Shown here: positions 9,010 through 18,377 of the stretch, one piece after another | How the letters are laid out: each line of letters opens with the position of its first letter | Numbering within the stretch: the stretch's first letter is position 1 | NCBI RefSeq assembly: GCF_007971525.1 | Contig: NZ_CP042437.1 | Span: 1,674,001 to 1,738,000, forward strand | Direction: 5' to 3' | Length of the DNA stretch: 64,000 nt | Source: Mucilaginibacter ginsenosidivorax | GTDB taxonomy: Bacteria > Bacteroidota > Bacteroidia > Sphingobacteriales > Sphingobacteriaceae | Program-made: the position numbers and the translations under genes | The notes under the pieces: model-generated | The model's input: only the letters and a program-made list of their open reading frames with translations | What the model was told of the DNA's origin: nothing | Database searches by the model: none

Positions 9010-9675
9010 TTAAGCTATCGCGACTACTTTATCTTTCAACACAGCGAAAATTTTGTCGGCCTGCCGGCTGTGGATGGCTATTTTGCCGGTAAATTTACCA
9101 AATGACGGGAATATTGCCTGCCTGCTGCCAAATGCAAAGCAAGGTAAAGTAATGCTTTGCCTGCCTTTGCCGCTCAGGTTTACACCGGGATGGATGTGTC
9201 CGCAAAAAACATAGCCGCCCGCGTTTTGCAGTTTATCGTCGGGTAAGGGATGGTGCAGCATCAGGAAGGGGCCGATCAATAATTCGTCATGCAGTTCGAT
9301 ATTAAGCTTTTGGTAGTTACTGTCTGCTATAATATCATGATTGCCCCTTATCAGGATGATTTGCAGTCCAGGAAACTGACTGCGCCAAAGGATAAACCAA
9401 TCCCAATCATTATTCATGTCGCTGTGAAACAGATCGCCAAGGAAAATGAGTTTTTCGGGCTTGTACTCATGCACCAGGTCAGATAAGGTGGCCAGGTCGC
9501 TTTGTTCCATATCCCGGGGCACAGCTATGCCTGCTTTGCGGAAATGTCCCACTTTACCGAAGTGCACATCGGCTATTATTAAAGCTTTTTGCTGTTGCCA
9601 GTAAATGGCTTTTTGAGGCAGCAATAACAGATCCTGGTTGAGTAAATTAAAGGAGGTAGCCACACTAATCATCAT
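9010..9675 (-). CDS. pdeM: Ligase-associated metallophosphoesterase PdeM
   Basis: 221 residues with the full calcineurin-like metal set: ADVHFGKVGHFRKAG near 35-49, GDLFHSDMNNDWDWF near 79-93, RGNHD near 111-115, and GHIHPGV near 162-168. The DVHFGKxxHFRxxGI signature marks the PdeM branch, proposed to act with a DNA ligase/exonuclease/helicase repair cluster (Lhr-LigD/exonuclease type). None of those partners is adjacent here, so the repair role is from family knowledge. The start MMISVATSFN is accepted because a -7 box lies 8 nt upstream. Confidence 0.88.
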   Translation of the reverse strand: MMISVATSFNLLNQDLLLLPQKAIYWQQQKALIIADVHFGKVGHFRKAGIAVPRDMEQSDLATLSDLVHEYKPEKLIFLGDLFHSDMNNDWDWFILWRSQFPGLQIILIRGNHDIIADSNYQKLNIELHDELLIGPFLMLHHPLPDDKLQNAGGYVFCGHIHPGVNLSGKGRQSITLPCFAFGSRQAIFPSFGKFTGKIAIHSRQADKIFAVLKDKVVAIA

Positions 9676-9683
9676 AACAAAAA

Positions 9684-9691
9684 CAAAGTTA
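9684..9691 (-). promoter_or_regulatory. Candidate -7 box of pdeM
   Basis: Minus strand TAACTTTG, 8 nt before the pdeM ATG, implying a nearly leaderless transcript. No clear TTTG at the -33 position. Confidence 0.4.
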
Positions 9692-9822
9692 AGAATTTAT
9701 TTGGGGGGCTAACCTGATAAGGTTGCATAATTGGATATGCAAGGGGCGCAACTTAATTTTAATATTTTCAATCACTTGTAACACAACAATATAATTACCC
9801 GTAATTATGTAAAACCAATTAT

Positions 9823-10230
9823 ATGAAAGCGCATCGCCCTTTAATTTTTTTATTTGCCTGTTTTATAATAGCCGCCTGCAAAGATGATAAAATTACACCC
9901 CAGCAACTACAGGGAACATACAAAGGTTCATTCAGGAGCTTAAATACGGCTTCCATGACCGATAGATCGGGCTTACTTAACGGTAGCGCCGAAATTGCCA
10001 TTAGTGGTAATACTTACCAGGGCGGTTCCACGGCAGCGCAACAAAGCAGGGGTAGTTATGTAATATCGGGTAATGAAATAATTTTTACAGACAGCCTGGC
10101 ACATACGGCTGATTTTAACTGGAGTTTGCTGCTAAACGGCGCATTTAAACAAAGCACCAAAGGCGATAGTCTGGTATGGACGAAAACCCTGGGCACCTAC
10201 AATTTTATTTACACCCTAAAAAAACAATAG
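9823..10230 (+). CDS. Small lipoprotein of unknown function
   Basis: 135 residues. Lipoprotein signal MKAHRPLIFLFACFIIAAC with Cys19 as the lipidated residue. The mature part begins KDDKITPQQLQGTYKGSF and then alternates hydrophobic and polar residues, as in a small beta-barrel or lipocalin-like fold (GTYKGSF, GSAEIAISGNTYQGG, GSYVISGNEIIFTD, TLGTYNFIYTLKKQ). I cannot name a family. It is a single gene convergent with dnaK across the terminator at 10361. Confidence 0.75.
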   Translation: MKAHRPLIFLFACFIIAACKDDKITPQQLQGTYKGSFRSLNTASMTDRSGLLNGSAEIAISGNTYQGGSTAAQQSRGSYVISGNEIIFTDSLAHTADFNWSLLLNGAFKQSTKGDSLVWTKTLGTYNFIYTLKKQ

Positions 10231-10360
10231 CCTTTAGCAGCGTTATTGCTTTTTATTTTAAACCTATATATTTAATGTTAAGCAATTTTACAGAAGATAC
10301 AATTAGCGTCTGTAACAACTCGAAATGATATAATAAAGGGAAACCTGCTAATAGCAATAA

Positions 10361-10388
10361 AGCCCGGCTGAATTTCTTCAGCCGGGCT
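10361..10388. terminator. Bidirectional terminator between lipoprotein gene and dnaK
   Basis: Perfect 12-bp stem AGCCCGGCTGAA/TTCAGCCGGGCT with a 4-nt loop. A-rich on the left and T-rich on the right, so it serves either strand. It lies 26 nt after the dnaK stop. Confidence 0.85.
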
Positions 10389-10413
10389 TTGCTATATTAA
10401 ACGAAACTTGATA

Positions 10414-12315
10414 TTATTTCTCGTCTTTTACTTCTTCAAAGTCAACATCAGTTACAGTGTCGCCATGATCTTGTGCGCCTGCGTTAGCTTCTGGTTGAGG
10501 CTGACCACCATCGGCAGCACCTTTGTACATCTCTTCAGATGCGGTTGCCCATGCAGCGTTCAGTTCAGTTTGAGCGGCTTCAATAGCGTCGAAGTTTTTA
10601 GCAGCGTAAGCTTCTTTTAACTTAGCTAAACCAGCTTCAATAGGAGCTTTTTTATCAGCGCCAATTTTATCGCCGTACTCTTTCAGTTGTTTTTCTGTCG
10701 AGAAGATCAGGGCATCGGCACCGTTAAGTTTTTCAACTTCTTCACGTGCTTTTTTATCGGCATCGGCATTAGCTTCAGCTTCATCCTTCATCTTTTTGAT
10801 CTCGGCATCAGTTAAACCCGAAGAGGCCTCGATACGAATTTTTTGCTCTTTACCTGTAGCTTTATCTTTAGCAGATACATGCAAGATACCGTTGGCATCA
10901 ATATCAAATGTTACTTCGATTTGAGGCACACCGCGAGGTGCTGGTGGAATACCATCCAGGTGGAAACGGCCTATAGTACGGTTACCCGCAGCCATTGGGC
11001 GCTCACCCTGTAATATGTGGATCTCAACAGATGGCTGGCTATCGCTGGCAGTTGAGAAAGTTTCAGATTTTTTAGTAGGGATAGTTGTGTTCGACTCAAT
11101 TAATTTGGTCATTACACCACCCATAGTTTCGATACCTAATGAAAGCGGGGTAACATCTAACAACAACACATCTTTAACTTCGCCTGTTAACACACCACCT
11201 TGAATAGCAGCACCGATAGCTACAACCTCATCTGGGTTAACACCTTTTGATGGAGTTTTGCCAAAGAATTTCTGAACAGCTTCCTGAATAGCAGGGATAC
11301 GGGTTGAACCACCTACAAGGATAACTTCGTCGATATCTGAAGTGCTGTAACCTGCATTTTTCAATGCTGTTTTGCAAGGCTCAATAGTACGCTTAATCAG
11401 GCTATCTGCCAGTTGCTCAAATTTAGCACGGGTTAAAGTTTTAACCAGGTGTTTAGGCATACCATCGGCAGCAGTAATGTATGGCAAGTTAATTTCTGTT
11501 TGTGCAGAACTTGATAACTCAATTTTAGCTTTTTCGGCTGATTCTTTTAAACGCTGTAAAGCCATTGGATCTTTACGCAGATCAATACCTTCGTCGCTTT
11601 TAAATTCGTCAGCTAACCAGTCAATAATTACCTGGTCAAAGTCATCACCACCTAAGTGAGTATCACCATCGGTTGATTTTACTTCAAATACACCGTCACC
11701 TAATTCAAGGATTGATACGTCATGTGTACCACCACCGCAGTCAAAAACTGCAATTTTCATATCCTTGTGTGCTTTATCAAAGCCATAAGCCAGGGCAGCA
11801 GCAGTAGGTTCGTTAATAATACGGCGAACTTTTAAACCAGCAATTTCACCGGCTTCTTTAGTTGCCTGGCGTTGTGCATCGTTAAAGTAAGCAGGTACAG
11901 TAATAACGGCTTCAGTAACTTCAGTTCCTAAAAAGTCTTCAGCAGTTTTCTTCATTTTCTGAAGGATCATGGCCGAAATCTCTTGTGGAGTGTATTTACG
12001 GTCGCCAATTTCAACACGTGGGGTGTTGTTATCACCTTTAACCACTTTGTAAGGTACGCGTGCAGCCTCGCTGGTAACTTCGTTAAACTGGTTACCCATA
12101 AAGCGTTTGATAGACGAAATGGTTTTTGTAGGGTTAGTGATTGCCTGACGTTTAGCCGGATCACCAACTTTACGCTCGCCGTTATCAATAAAAGCTACAA
12201 CGGATGGCGTAGTACGTTTTCCCTCGCTATTTGCTATAACTACAGGTTCGTTACCTTCCATTACAGACACGCAGGAGTTTGTTGTTCCTAAGTCGATTCC
12301 AATTATTTTAGACAT
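10414..12315 (-). CDS. dnaK: Molecular chaperone DnaK (Hsp70)
   Basis: 633 residues from the ATG at 12315, which gives the canonical [20 protein letters not shown]. An upstream in-frame ATG at 12396 would add 27 atypical residues and run through the palindrome at 12373-12390, so it is rejected. ATPase domain residues 1-385 ([58 protein letters not shown]). Substrate-binding domain follows ([14 protein letters not shown]), then a helical lid. The tail ends in [11 protein letters not shown], the usual EEVK-type end. No dnaJ or grpE is adjacent; dnaK is a single gene with its own terminator. Confidence 0.98.
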   Translation of the reverse strand: MSKIIGIDLGTTNSCVSVMEGNEPVVIANSEGKRTTPSVVAFIDNGERKVGDPAKRQAITNPTKTISSIKRFMGNQFNEVTSEAARVPYKVVKGDNNTPRVEIGDRKYTPQEISAMILQKMKKTAEDFLGTEVTEAVITVPAYFNDAQRQATKEAGEIAGLKVRRIINEPTAAALAYGFDKAHKDMKIAVFDCGGGTHDVSILELGDGVFEVKSTDGDTHLGGDDFDQVIIDWLADEFKSDEGIDLRKDPMALQRLKESAEKAKIELSSSAQTEINLPYITAADGMPKHLVKTLTRAKFEQLADSLIKRTIEPCKTALKNAGYSTSDIDEVILVGGSTRIPAIQEAVQKFFGKTPSKGVNPDEVVAIGAAIQGGVLTGEVKDVLLLDVTPLSLGIETMGGVMTKLIESNTTIPTKKSETFSTASDSQPSVEIHILQGERPMAAGNRTIGRFHLDGIPPAPRGVPQIEVTFDIDANGILHVSAKDKATGKEQKIRIEASSGLTDAEIKKMKDEAEANADADKKAREEVEKLNGADALIFSTEKQLKEYGDKIGADKKAPIEAGLAKLKEAYAAKNFDAIEAAQTELNAAWATASEEMYKGAADGGQPQPEANAGAQDHGDTVTDVDFEEVKDEK

Positions 12316-12360
12316 ATGATTGTTTTTTCTTGATTTTATTAATTTACTACAACTCCTATT

Positions 12361-12390
12361 TATCAACGTTTGTGCCAAACGCGTTTGGCA
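12361..12390 (-). promoter_or_regulatory. Perfect 18-bp palindrome with sigma-54-like motif upstream of dnaK
   Basis: TGCCAAACGCGTTTGGCA at 12373-12390 is a perfect palindrome. Overlapping it on the minus strand is TTGGCAC-AAACG-TTGAT (12378 down to 12362), which matches the sigma-54 consensus TGGCAC-N5-TTGC except for A in place of the final C. It lies 46-75 nt before the chosen ATG. It could be a sigma-54 promoter, a repressor operator, or both. No HrcA CIRCE element is visible. Confidence 0.5.
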
Positions 12391-13037
12391 GGGCATATGG
12401 TCAGGATGACAATTATTGCGTCAGAAAAGTCATAAACTGTGGTGACAGGTTGGCAGAAATTGCTTCGTTGGAGGTAAAAGGAGAAAGGTAAAAAGTGAAA
12501 GGTTTTCATTAAATCTATATTTAAACCTTAGATTAGTATTATGAAAAATCTGCCAATAAAGTTCAACCCGAAAGAAAAGAACAAAATAAAAATAATCCCT
12601 ACAGCATAACATTTATTGCTAAGATGCAGAAAAATAAAAGCGATTTAAAATCGGGTAAAACAACTAGAATAGAACCAGCGGACATGGAATTTAAAATAAC
12701 GCAAAACCTAGTCAACCACTCACCATTCCACCTAATCAACTAACGAGGGCGTTGCCCGCAGCCGGGCTCTTTGCTCATAATGCGCAGGCCTTAATCACGC
12801 TGGCCGGTATCCGTTACTACCTCTAATATAGATTATATCAAATTACAGCATTAGTAATTTCCAACCTAAATCCCCATCTTTATACCAACAAATAAAACGC
12901 CTCTGTTACTAAACACATCAAACAGGCTAATCACTACGCCTGGAATTGTATAACAAAAGCTTTGCCCACAAAGCTTCACCTTCACTTTAAAAAAGAGAAC
13001 CGGTTTACTATTGTTATTTAATTCCTAAACAAATCAA
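12391..13037. other. Gene-poor region with a possible decayed dispersed repeat
   Basis: No convincing ORF on either strand. Most of it is AT-rich. The segment 12746-12830 is GC-richer (GGGCGTTGCCCGCAGCCGGG, then a hairpin-prone stretch ending CGGTATCCGTTACTACC). It resembles, from memory, a non-coding repeat scattered in Bacteroidota genomes. No tRNA or known ncRNA could be recognised. Confidence 0.35.
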
Positions 13038-13572
13038 ATGTTTTTTATAGAATCTGAACGGTTAAAACTGATACCGTTAACACACCAGCAACTTTTGCTG
13101 CTGAGGCAAGACCGTGCGCTGATGGAGACTTCCATGGGACTAACACCTTCTTTTATGCTCGTCGATCCATTTTATTATGCCGAAATCATCGATGCGCTGG
13201 ACAACTTCTGGCTACCCAATACCCTCGCCTACCCCGATAAATACCTATGGTATACCGATTGGGAGCTGGTGCATAAAACCACAAAACACATCCATCGGCG
13301 GCATGGGCTTTGCCGGCTATCCAAATGACAGTGGTGAAGCAGAGATAGGCTACATGATTGATGGCAACCAGCACAACAAGGGCTTCGCGACAGAGGCCAT
13401 ACAGGCAATGATTAAATGGGCATTTACGCATCCGTTTGTAAAAGCCATTATTGTGCATACTTATGCCGATAACCTGCCATCGCGGAGGCTAATGGATAAG
13501 TGTGGCTTTGAGCAGGTGGAGGAGATAGAAGGATTGCTGACATATAGATTGAATAGAAAAACACTTATTTGA
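13038..13572 (+). pseudogene. GNAT-family N-acetyltransferase with a frameshift
   Basis: Two overlapping frames make one protein of the RimJ/RimL-like GNAT type. Frame 1 from 13038 gives MFFIESERLKLIPLTHQQLL up to WELVHKTT. Frame 2 continues SIGGMGFAGYPNDSGEAEIG, then YMIDGNQHNKGFATEAIQAM, containing the acetyl-CoA loop region (NKGFATEA), and NLPSRRLMDKCGFEQV, and stops at 13572. The switch lies at about 13278-13292, near an A4 run. Either a recent inactivating indel or a sequencing error; the rest of both halves is intact, so decay is recent if real. The acceptor substrate is unknown. Confidence 0.8.
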
Positions 13573-13610
13573 TAATTCTGTCAATCTTTTTCAATCCAGA
13601 AAATCATGTC

Positions 13611-13648
13611 AAAAAAAACGCCCTGCTCAAATGAACAGGGCGTTTTTA
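13611..13648. terminator. Terminator at the end of the ribosomal supercluster
   Basis: AAAAAACGCCCTGCTCAAAT followed by GAACAGGGCGTTTTT. Stem CGCCCTGTTC-type with flanking A- and T-runs, so it works on both strands. It closes the rplQ side and the GNAT side. Confidence 0.85.
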
Positions 13649-13668
13649 TATCTAAAAGAAAAAGATAA

Positions 13669-14214
13669 TTATTCTCCTTTTTCTTCAGTTTCCGGAGCAT
13701 CGGCTGCAGGAGCTTCAGCAACAGGTGCTTCTTTAGCTTCTTCAACAACTACTGCTTCTTCAGCTGCAACTGGTGCCGCTGTTTTAGCTTTTGCTGAACC
13801 ACCACGACGGCGGGTTGATTTTTTAGTTACCGCAGCAGTATCAACACCATAAACTGTGTTATAATCTACCAACTCGATGATCGCCATTTCGGCATTGTCA
13901 CCTAAACGGTTTTCTAACTTGATGATACGGGTGTAACCACCTGGGCGGTTAGCAATCTTCTCAGCAATCTCGCGGAAAAGGATTGTTGTAGCATCTTTAT
14001 CTTGCAGGTAGCTAAACACTGTACGACGAGAGTGCGTAGTATCGCTTTTTGATTTAGTTAAAAGTGGTTCGATATAACCGCGCAAAACTTTTGCTTTAGC
14101 TAATGTTGTAGTAATACGCTTGTGTAGGATAAGCGAAGTTGCCATGTTTGACAGCATCGCCTTGCGATGGCTGGTAGTACGGCCTAAGTGATTGTTTTTG
14201 TTTCCGTGTCTCAT
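13669..14214 (-). CDS. rplQ: 50S ribosomal protein L17 with acidic Ala/Glu tail
   Basis: 181 residues against about 120 in E. coli. The core ([20 protein letters not shown] to about residue 130) is standard L17, which lines the exit-tunnel region of the large subunit. It is followed by a basic patch ([14 protein letters not shown]), then about 40 residues of A, E, P and V ending TEEKGE. This low-complexity tail is probably disordered. It is the last gene of the alpha operon, separated from rpoA by a 213-nt gap holding a low-complexity inverted repeat. Confidence 0.96.
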   Translation of the reverse strand: MRHGNKNNHLGRTTSHRKAMLSNMATSLILHKRITTTLAKAKVLRGYIEPLLTKSKSDTTHSRRTVFSYLQDKDATTILFREIAEKIANRPGGYTRIIKLENRLGDNAEMAIIELVDYNTVYGVDTAAVTKKSTRRRGGSAKAKTAAPVAAEEAVVVEEAKEAPVAEAPAADAPETEEKGE

Positions 14215-14280
14215 TGTTTTAAATTATTTCACGTGCATACCGTCCGGCGATTTACTCAAGCCTTCGGAATTATGCCTTCG

Positions 14281-14427
14281 CTATTTATGTATTAGATTTG
14301 AGATGTGAGATATCAGATTTGAGATTTAAACTCTCTTCTTTTATCCTGATCCCGGTTTATTCTTAAATAAAAAATGTTAGATCGGAGGCGAGATAAATCT
14401 CATGTCTCAAATCTAACATCTTATATC
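14281..14427. repeat. Inverted low-complexity repeat between rpoA and rplQ
   Basis: Left arm 14292-14325 (TTAGATTTGAGATGTGAGAT and onward), right arm about 14392-14427 (TCTCATGTCTCAAATCTAAC and onward) abutting the rpoA stop. Same words and same polarity as the repeats around the four-helix gene in the sdh operon and at 24987-25144. Confidence 0.75.
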
Positions 14428-15420
14428 TTATTCCTCGTCTAACTTAAATTTAGACAGGTTCATACCAAAAGATAAGCCTTTTGATTTAACCAGGTCCTGG
14501 ATTTCAGTCAGTGATTTTTTACCAAAGTTCCTGAACTTTAACATATCAGCAACATCGTACGATACTAAATCGGCCAGGCTGCGGATATCGGCAGCTTTAA
14601 GACAATTTAATGCACGTACAGAAAGATCAAGATCAACCAATTCTGTTTTAAGGATCTTGCGCATATGCAAAATTTCCTCATCAACTTCTTTAGTTTCTTC
14701 TTTAGCCTGTGCTTCTAACATCATGTTTTCATCGCTGAACAACATAAAGTGCTGGATAAGGATCTTTGCAGCTTCCTTCAAAGCATCTTCAGGATGAACA
14801 GAACCATCAGTAGCAATATCCAATACTAATTTTTCATAGTCGGTTTTTTGCTCAACACGATAGTTTTCGATGGTATATTTAACGTTCTTTATCGGCGTAT
14901 AGATAGAGTCGATAGCGATTACGCCAACATTTGCATCAGGGTTTTTATTCTCTTCGCTCGGCACGTAACCACGGCCTTTGCCAACAGTAAGCTCAATTTC
15001 AAGCGTTACTGATGAGTCCATGTTACATAAAACCAGATCAGGATTTAATACTGTAAAGTTGTTAGAGAATTTAGTAATGTCTCCGGCTTTAAAAGCATCC
15101 TGGCCATTTATAATAACAAATATTTTCTCGCTATCGCCAGATTCACCAGTCTTTTTAAAACGAACCTGTTTAAGGTTCAAGATGATCTCGGTTACGTCTT
15201 CAACAACACCTTTGATGGTTGAAAACTCATGCGTTACTCCCGAAAAACGTACTGAAGTAATTGCATAACCTTCGAGTGATGAAAGTAAGATACGACGCAG
15301 AGCATTACCAATGGTTACACCAAAACCTGGTTCTAACGGACGAAATTCAAACGTACCATCAAAATCATTTGCTTTTTGCATGATAACCTTGTCTGGTTTT
15401 TGAAATGCTAAAATTGCCAT
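14428..15420 (-). CDS. rpoA: RNA polymerase alpha subunit
   Basis: 330 residues. The N-terminal domain (residues 1 to about 235) dimerises and assembles the polymerase; [20 protein letters not shown] near 33-52 is diagnostic. A linker around 236-255 is Glu/Lys-rich. The C-terminal domain contains [20 protein letters not shown] and [20 protein letters not shown], the helix-hairpin-helix that contacts upstream DNA and activators. It lies between rpsD and rplQ, the usual alpha-operon position. Confidence 0.98.
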   Translation of the reverse strand: MAILAFQKPDKVIMQKANDFDGTFEFRPLEPGFGVTIGNALRRILLSSLEGYAITSVRFSGVTHEFSTIKGVVEDVTEIILNLKQVRFKKTGESGDSEKIFVIINGQDAFKAGDITKFSNNFTVLNPDLVLCNMDSSVTLEIELTVGKGRGYVPSEENKNPDANVGVIAIDSIYTPIKNVKYTIENYRVEQKTDYEKLVLDIATDGSVHPEDALKEAAKILIQHFMLFSDENMMLEAQAKEETKEVDEEILHMRKILKTELVDLDLSVRALNCLKAADIRSLADLVSYDVADMLKFRNFGKKSLTEIQDLVKSKGLSFGMNLSKFKLDEE

Positions 15421-15515
15421 TTATATCCTTTATTTATTGTTTACTAATTGAAATGATTTTAACCACGAAAATGATTGACAGAATATGCCAACCATCCCCT
15501 GGATAATTATTTTTA

Positions 15516-16124
15516 TTATTTTGAATACAACTCGACGATTAAGTTCTCCTTAATGTTTTCAGGAATTTCATCGCGGTTAGGATAGTTAAGGAATTTACCT
15601 GTTAAGGTATTTGCATCCCACTCCAACCAGCTGTATTTGTTGATTCTTCTGCCTGCTACTGATGTAGTAATAGCTTCTAATGATTTAGATTTTTCACGTA
15701 CAGAGATAACGTCACCCGCTTTTAATGCATATGATGCGATGTTTACAACAGCGCCATTAACATTAATGTGTTTGTGGTTAACCAACTGACGGGCGCCTGA
15801 ACGTGTAGGTGATATGCCTAAACGATAAACAGCGTTATCTAAACGGGCTTCTAAAAATTTCAGCAAGTTTTCACCTGTGATACCTTCTTTAGCCGAAGCG
15901 CGGTGAAACAAGTTTTCGAACTGACGCTCTAATACACCGTAAGTGTATTTAACTTTTTGTTTCTCCATTAACTGAGTTGAATACTCAGATTGTTTTCCAC
16001 GACGTTTTGAAGCGCCATGCATTCCCGGTGGATAGTTTTTACGTTCTAACGCTTTATCCGGACCGAAGATCGGCTCACGGAAACGACGTGCAATTTTGGA
16101 CTTAGGTCCTGTATATCTGGCCAT
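15516..16124 (-). CDS. rpsD: 30S ribosomal protein S4
   Basis: 202 residues, normal length. Primary 16S rRNA binder that nucleates the 5' body of the small subunit. [20 protein letters not shown] at the start; the S4 RNA-binding domain begins near residue 92 ([20 protein letters not shown]). No zinc Cys cluster at the N-terminus, so the Cys-free form. Usual neighbours rpsK and rpoA. Confidence 0.98.
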   Translation of the reverse strand: MARYTGPKSKIARRFREPIFGPDKALERKNYPPGMHGASKRRGKQSEYSTQLMEKQKVKYTYGVLERQFENLFHRASAKEGITGENLLKFLEARLDNAVYRLGISPTRSGARQLVNHKHINVNGAVVNIASYALKAGDVISVREKSKSLEAITTSVAGRRINKYSWLEWDANTLTGKFLNYPNRDEIPENIKENLIVELYSK

Positions 16125-16188
16125 TTTGTGTATTTTTAAAGTATCTTACAGCCTGTAGCTGTAGAATCTTAGCTTTAAAATCTGTTAA

Positions 16189-16578
16189 TTAAACTCTTCT
16201 TCTTTTAGACGGACGGCAACCATTGTGTGGAAGCGGCGTAATGTCTTTGATAGTGGTAACTTCGATACCTGCAGTTTGCAAAGTACGGATAGCCGACTCA
16301 CGACCAGCACCAGGGCCTTTTACAAACACTTCTACTTTACGCAAACCAAAGTCATAAGCAACTTTACCGCAATCGGCAGCAGCCTGACCGGCAGCATAAG
16401 GGGTGTTCTTTTTTGAACCTTTAAAACCCATTTTACCCGCAGATGACCATGAAATAGCCTGTCCGGTTTTGTTGGTAAGGGTAATGATGATGTTGTTAAA
16501 AGTAGCATTGATGTGTGCTTCGCCAACCGGCTCAACAATCACAATGCGCTTTTTGGTAACTTTTTTACTTTTAGCCAT
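16189..16578 (-). CDS. rpsK: 30S ribosomal protein S11
   Basis: 129 residues. Platform protein near the mRNA exit side. [20 protein letters not shown] and [20 protein letters not shown] are diagnostic, and the end [11 protein letters not shown] is the conserved basic tail. Between rpsM and rpsD. Confidence 0.98.
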   Translation of the reverse strand: MAKSKKVTKKRIVIVEPVGEAHINATFNNIIITLTNKTGQAISWSSAGKMGFKGSKKNTPYAAGQAAADCGKVAYDFGLRKVEVFVKGPGAGRESAIRTLQTAGIEVTTIKDITPLPHNGCRPSKRRRV

Positions 16579-16706
16579 TTTTTTAATTATTGAATTAATG
16601 AATTACTGGATTATAGAATAACCCTGACCCACTAATCGTGATTATAATTTTTATTCCTGGTAAGCTTAAAGTATATAACTACCCGCCGCCAACCAATCGT
16701 TATTTA

Positions 16707-17084
16707 CTACTTAGTAGCTTTCTTTTTGTTAGCAACTGTTTTACGTTTTCCTTTACGGGTACGTGAGTTGTTTTTAGTACGCTGACCACGTAATGGTAAA
16801 CCTTTACGGTGACGTGTACCACGGTAGCAACCAATGTCCATCAAACGTTTAATGTTCAATTGCACTTCTGAACGAAGTGAACCTTCTACTTTAATTTGAT
16901 CGTTGATGATTCCACGGATTGAGGCTAACTGCTCATCGGTCCAGTCCTGTACTTTTGTATTAAAATCGATACCTGCCTCAGTCAAAATCTTTTGAGCTGT
17001 TGAGCGACCTATACCGAAAATGTAAGTAAGTCCGATTTCTCCTCTTTTATTCTTTGGTAAATCAATACCTGATATCCTTGCCAT
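16707..17084 (-). CDS. rpsM: 30S ribosomal protein S13
   Basis: 125 residues. Head protein touching the P-site tRNA and forming inter-subunit bridges. [20 protein letters not shown] at the start, [20 protein letters not shown] near 85-105 and a long Lys/Arg tail. The 128-nt gap to rpsK holds AT-rich reiterated TAATTCATTAATTCA-like sequence directly before the rpsK start. Confidence 0.98.
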   Translation of the reverse strand: MARISGIDLPKNKRGEIGLTYIFGIGRSTAQKILTEAGIDFNTKVQDWTDEQLASIRGIINDQIKVEGSLRSEVQLNIKRLMDIGCYRGTRHRKGLPLRGQRTKNNSRTRKGKRKTVANKKKATK

Positions 17085-17173
17085 ATTTTATCTTAATTTA
17101 TTGAGTTATCGAATTATTGAATTATCGAATACTACTAATCAGTAATTCAACATTCTCCAATTCAAAATTGTTC
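17085..17173. repeat. Inverted low-complexity repeat between rpmJ and rpsM
   Basis: TTATCGAATTATTGAATTA-type words near 17103-17132 are complementary to AATTCAACATTCTCCAATTC near 17143-17165. On the mRNA strand TGAATTGGAGA-type words follow rpmJ and TAATTCAATAATTCG words precede rpsM. Confidence 0.6.
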
Positions 17174-17290
17174 TTAGCCCTGGCGTTGTTTGTACTTAGG
17201 ATTCTTCTTGTTAATAACGTAAAGTTTCCCGTTACGGCGAATGATTTTGCAATCTGCGCTGCGTTTTTTAATGGATGCTCTAACTTTCAT
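17174..17290 (-). CDS. rpmJ: 50S ribosomal protein L36
   Basis: 38 residues: [20 protein letters not shown] then [18 protein letters not shown]. This is the zinc-independent form with a single Cys. It lies 7 nt after infA and before rpsM, the conserved Bacteroidota position. Confidence 0.95.
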   Translation of the reverse strand: MKVRASIKKRSADCKIIRRNGKLYVINKKNPKYKQRQG

Positions 17291-17297
17291 CTCGTTT

Positions 17298-17516
17298 TTA
17301 TTTATATCTATAGGTTATTCTACCCTTACTCAAATCGTACGGACTCATTTCTAATTTCACCCTGTCGCCAGGTAAAATTTTGATGTAGTGCATACGCATC
17401 TTGCCGGAAATATGGGCTATAATCTCATGACCGTTCTCCAGCTCAACCCTGAACATTGCATTTGACAATGCCTCTCTAATTGTACCGTCTTGTTCGATCG
17501 AAGATTGTTTAGCCAT
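17298..17516 (-). CDS. infA: Translation initiation factor IF-1
   Basis: 72 residues, single S1-like OB fold that binds the A site during initiation. [20 protein letters not shown] and [20 protein letters not shown] are standard. It lies between map and rpmJ. A candidate internal promoter (TAATTTTG) sits 45 nt upstream. Confidence 0.97.
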   Translation of the reverse strand: MAKQSSIEQDGTIREALSNAMFRVELENGHEIIAHISGKMRMHYIKILPGDRVKLEMSPYDLSKGRITYRYK

Positions 17517-17560
17517 ATTTTGTTGATTTTTACTTAATTATCCGCCCTAAAACCGGGATG

Positions 17561-17568
17561 CAAAATTA
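17561..17568 (-). promoter_or_regulatory. Candidate internal -7 box before infA
   Basis: Minus strand TAATTTTG fits TAnnTTTG and lies in the 63-nt map-infA gap. No TTTG at the right spacing upstream. It would drive infA-rpmJ-rpsM onward. Confidence 0.3.
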
Positions 17569-17579
17569 ATAAAAATTAT

Positions 17580-18371
17580 TTAATTATTATTCTTTTCTTT
17601 TAAAACATTATCAACATACTCAAACGTTGATAAAATGTCTGGTTTTCCTTTGCCTATCGCAACAGTATGCTCATAATGAGCAGATGCTTTTTTATCTACA
17701 GTTGATACGGTCCATCCATCATCCCAAAATTTAACACCGGCGCGGCCGGCATTTATCATTGGTTCAATGGCAATTACCATCCCCTCTTCAAGCTTAATGC
17801 CCGATCCACGTTTACCGTAGTTAGGCACTTCGGGTTTTTCGTGAAGTTTAACCCCCACGCCATGCCCCACAAGCTCTTTAACAACTCCAAAGCCATTCTT
17901 CTCGGCGTGTTCCTGTATCGCGTAACCTATATCCCCTATCCGCATACCAACAACAGCTTTGGCAACCCCCAGGTCCAAACACTCTTTGGTTACCCGCATG
18001 AGTTTTTTTACTGTTTCGCTTACTTCACCAATAGCAAAAGTATAAGCCGAGTCGCCTACAAAACCGTTTAATATGGCACCGCAATCAACAGATACTAAAT
18101 CACCTTCTACCAATACATGTTTTCCGGGGAAACCATGAACTACCTGGTCATTTAATGATATGCAGAGGGAGTAGGGAAACCCACCGTAGTTTAAAAAAGC
18201 GGGGATACCGCCGTTATCACGTATAAAGGTTTCAGCAAGTCTGTCGAGTTCGATAGTGGTAACACCCGGGCCTATTACTTTAGCAACCTCTGCATGTGTT
18301 CTTGACACCAGCAGTGCGCTTTCCCGGATCAACTCTATTTCCTCGGCAGACTTGTAAATTATTTTCGACAT
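17580..18371 (-). CDS. map: Type I methionine aminopeptidase
   Basis: 263 residues. Removes the N-terminal Met from nascent proteins with two metal ions. The ligand set is visible: DCGAILNGFVGDSAY (two Asp), GHGVGVKLHEKPEVPNY (His), EEGMVIAIEPMI (Glu) and the final HYEHTVAI region, whose usual metal Glu is not evident by eye beside the His. It starts MSKIIYKSAEEIELIRESAL. Located between secY and infA as in most Bacteroidota. No N-terminal zinc finger. Confidence 0.96.
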   Translation of the reverse strand: MSKIIYKSAEEIELIRESALLVSRTHAEVAKVIGPGVTTIELDRLAETFIRDNGGIPAFLNYGGFPYSLCISLNDQVVHGFPGKHVLVEGDLVSVDCGAILNGFVGDSAYTFAIGEVSETVKKLMRVTKECLDLGVAKAVVGMRIGDIGYAIQEHAEKNGFGVVKELVGHGVGVKLHEKPEVPNYGKRGSGIKLEEGMVIAIEPMINAGRAGVKFWDDGWTVSTVDKKASAHYEHTVAIGKGKPDILSTFEYVDNVLKEKNNN

Positions 18372-18377
18372 TCCTTA

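Noticed and set aside
10361..10388. Attenuator of the lipoprotein gene
   Set aside because: It lies after both stops, so a plain shared terminator explains it.
10408..12291. Several ORFs antisense to dnaK
   Set aside because: They lie wholly inside the dnaK frame with no motif or start signal.
12430..12612. 60-residue ORF in the dnaK upstream region
   Set aside because: Phe/Leu/Thr-biased, no homology recognised, no promoter.
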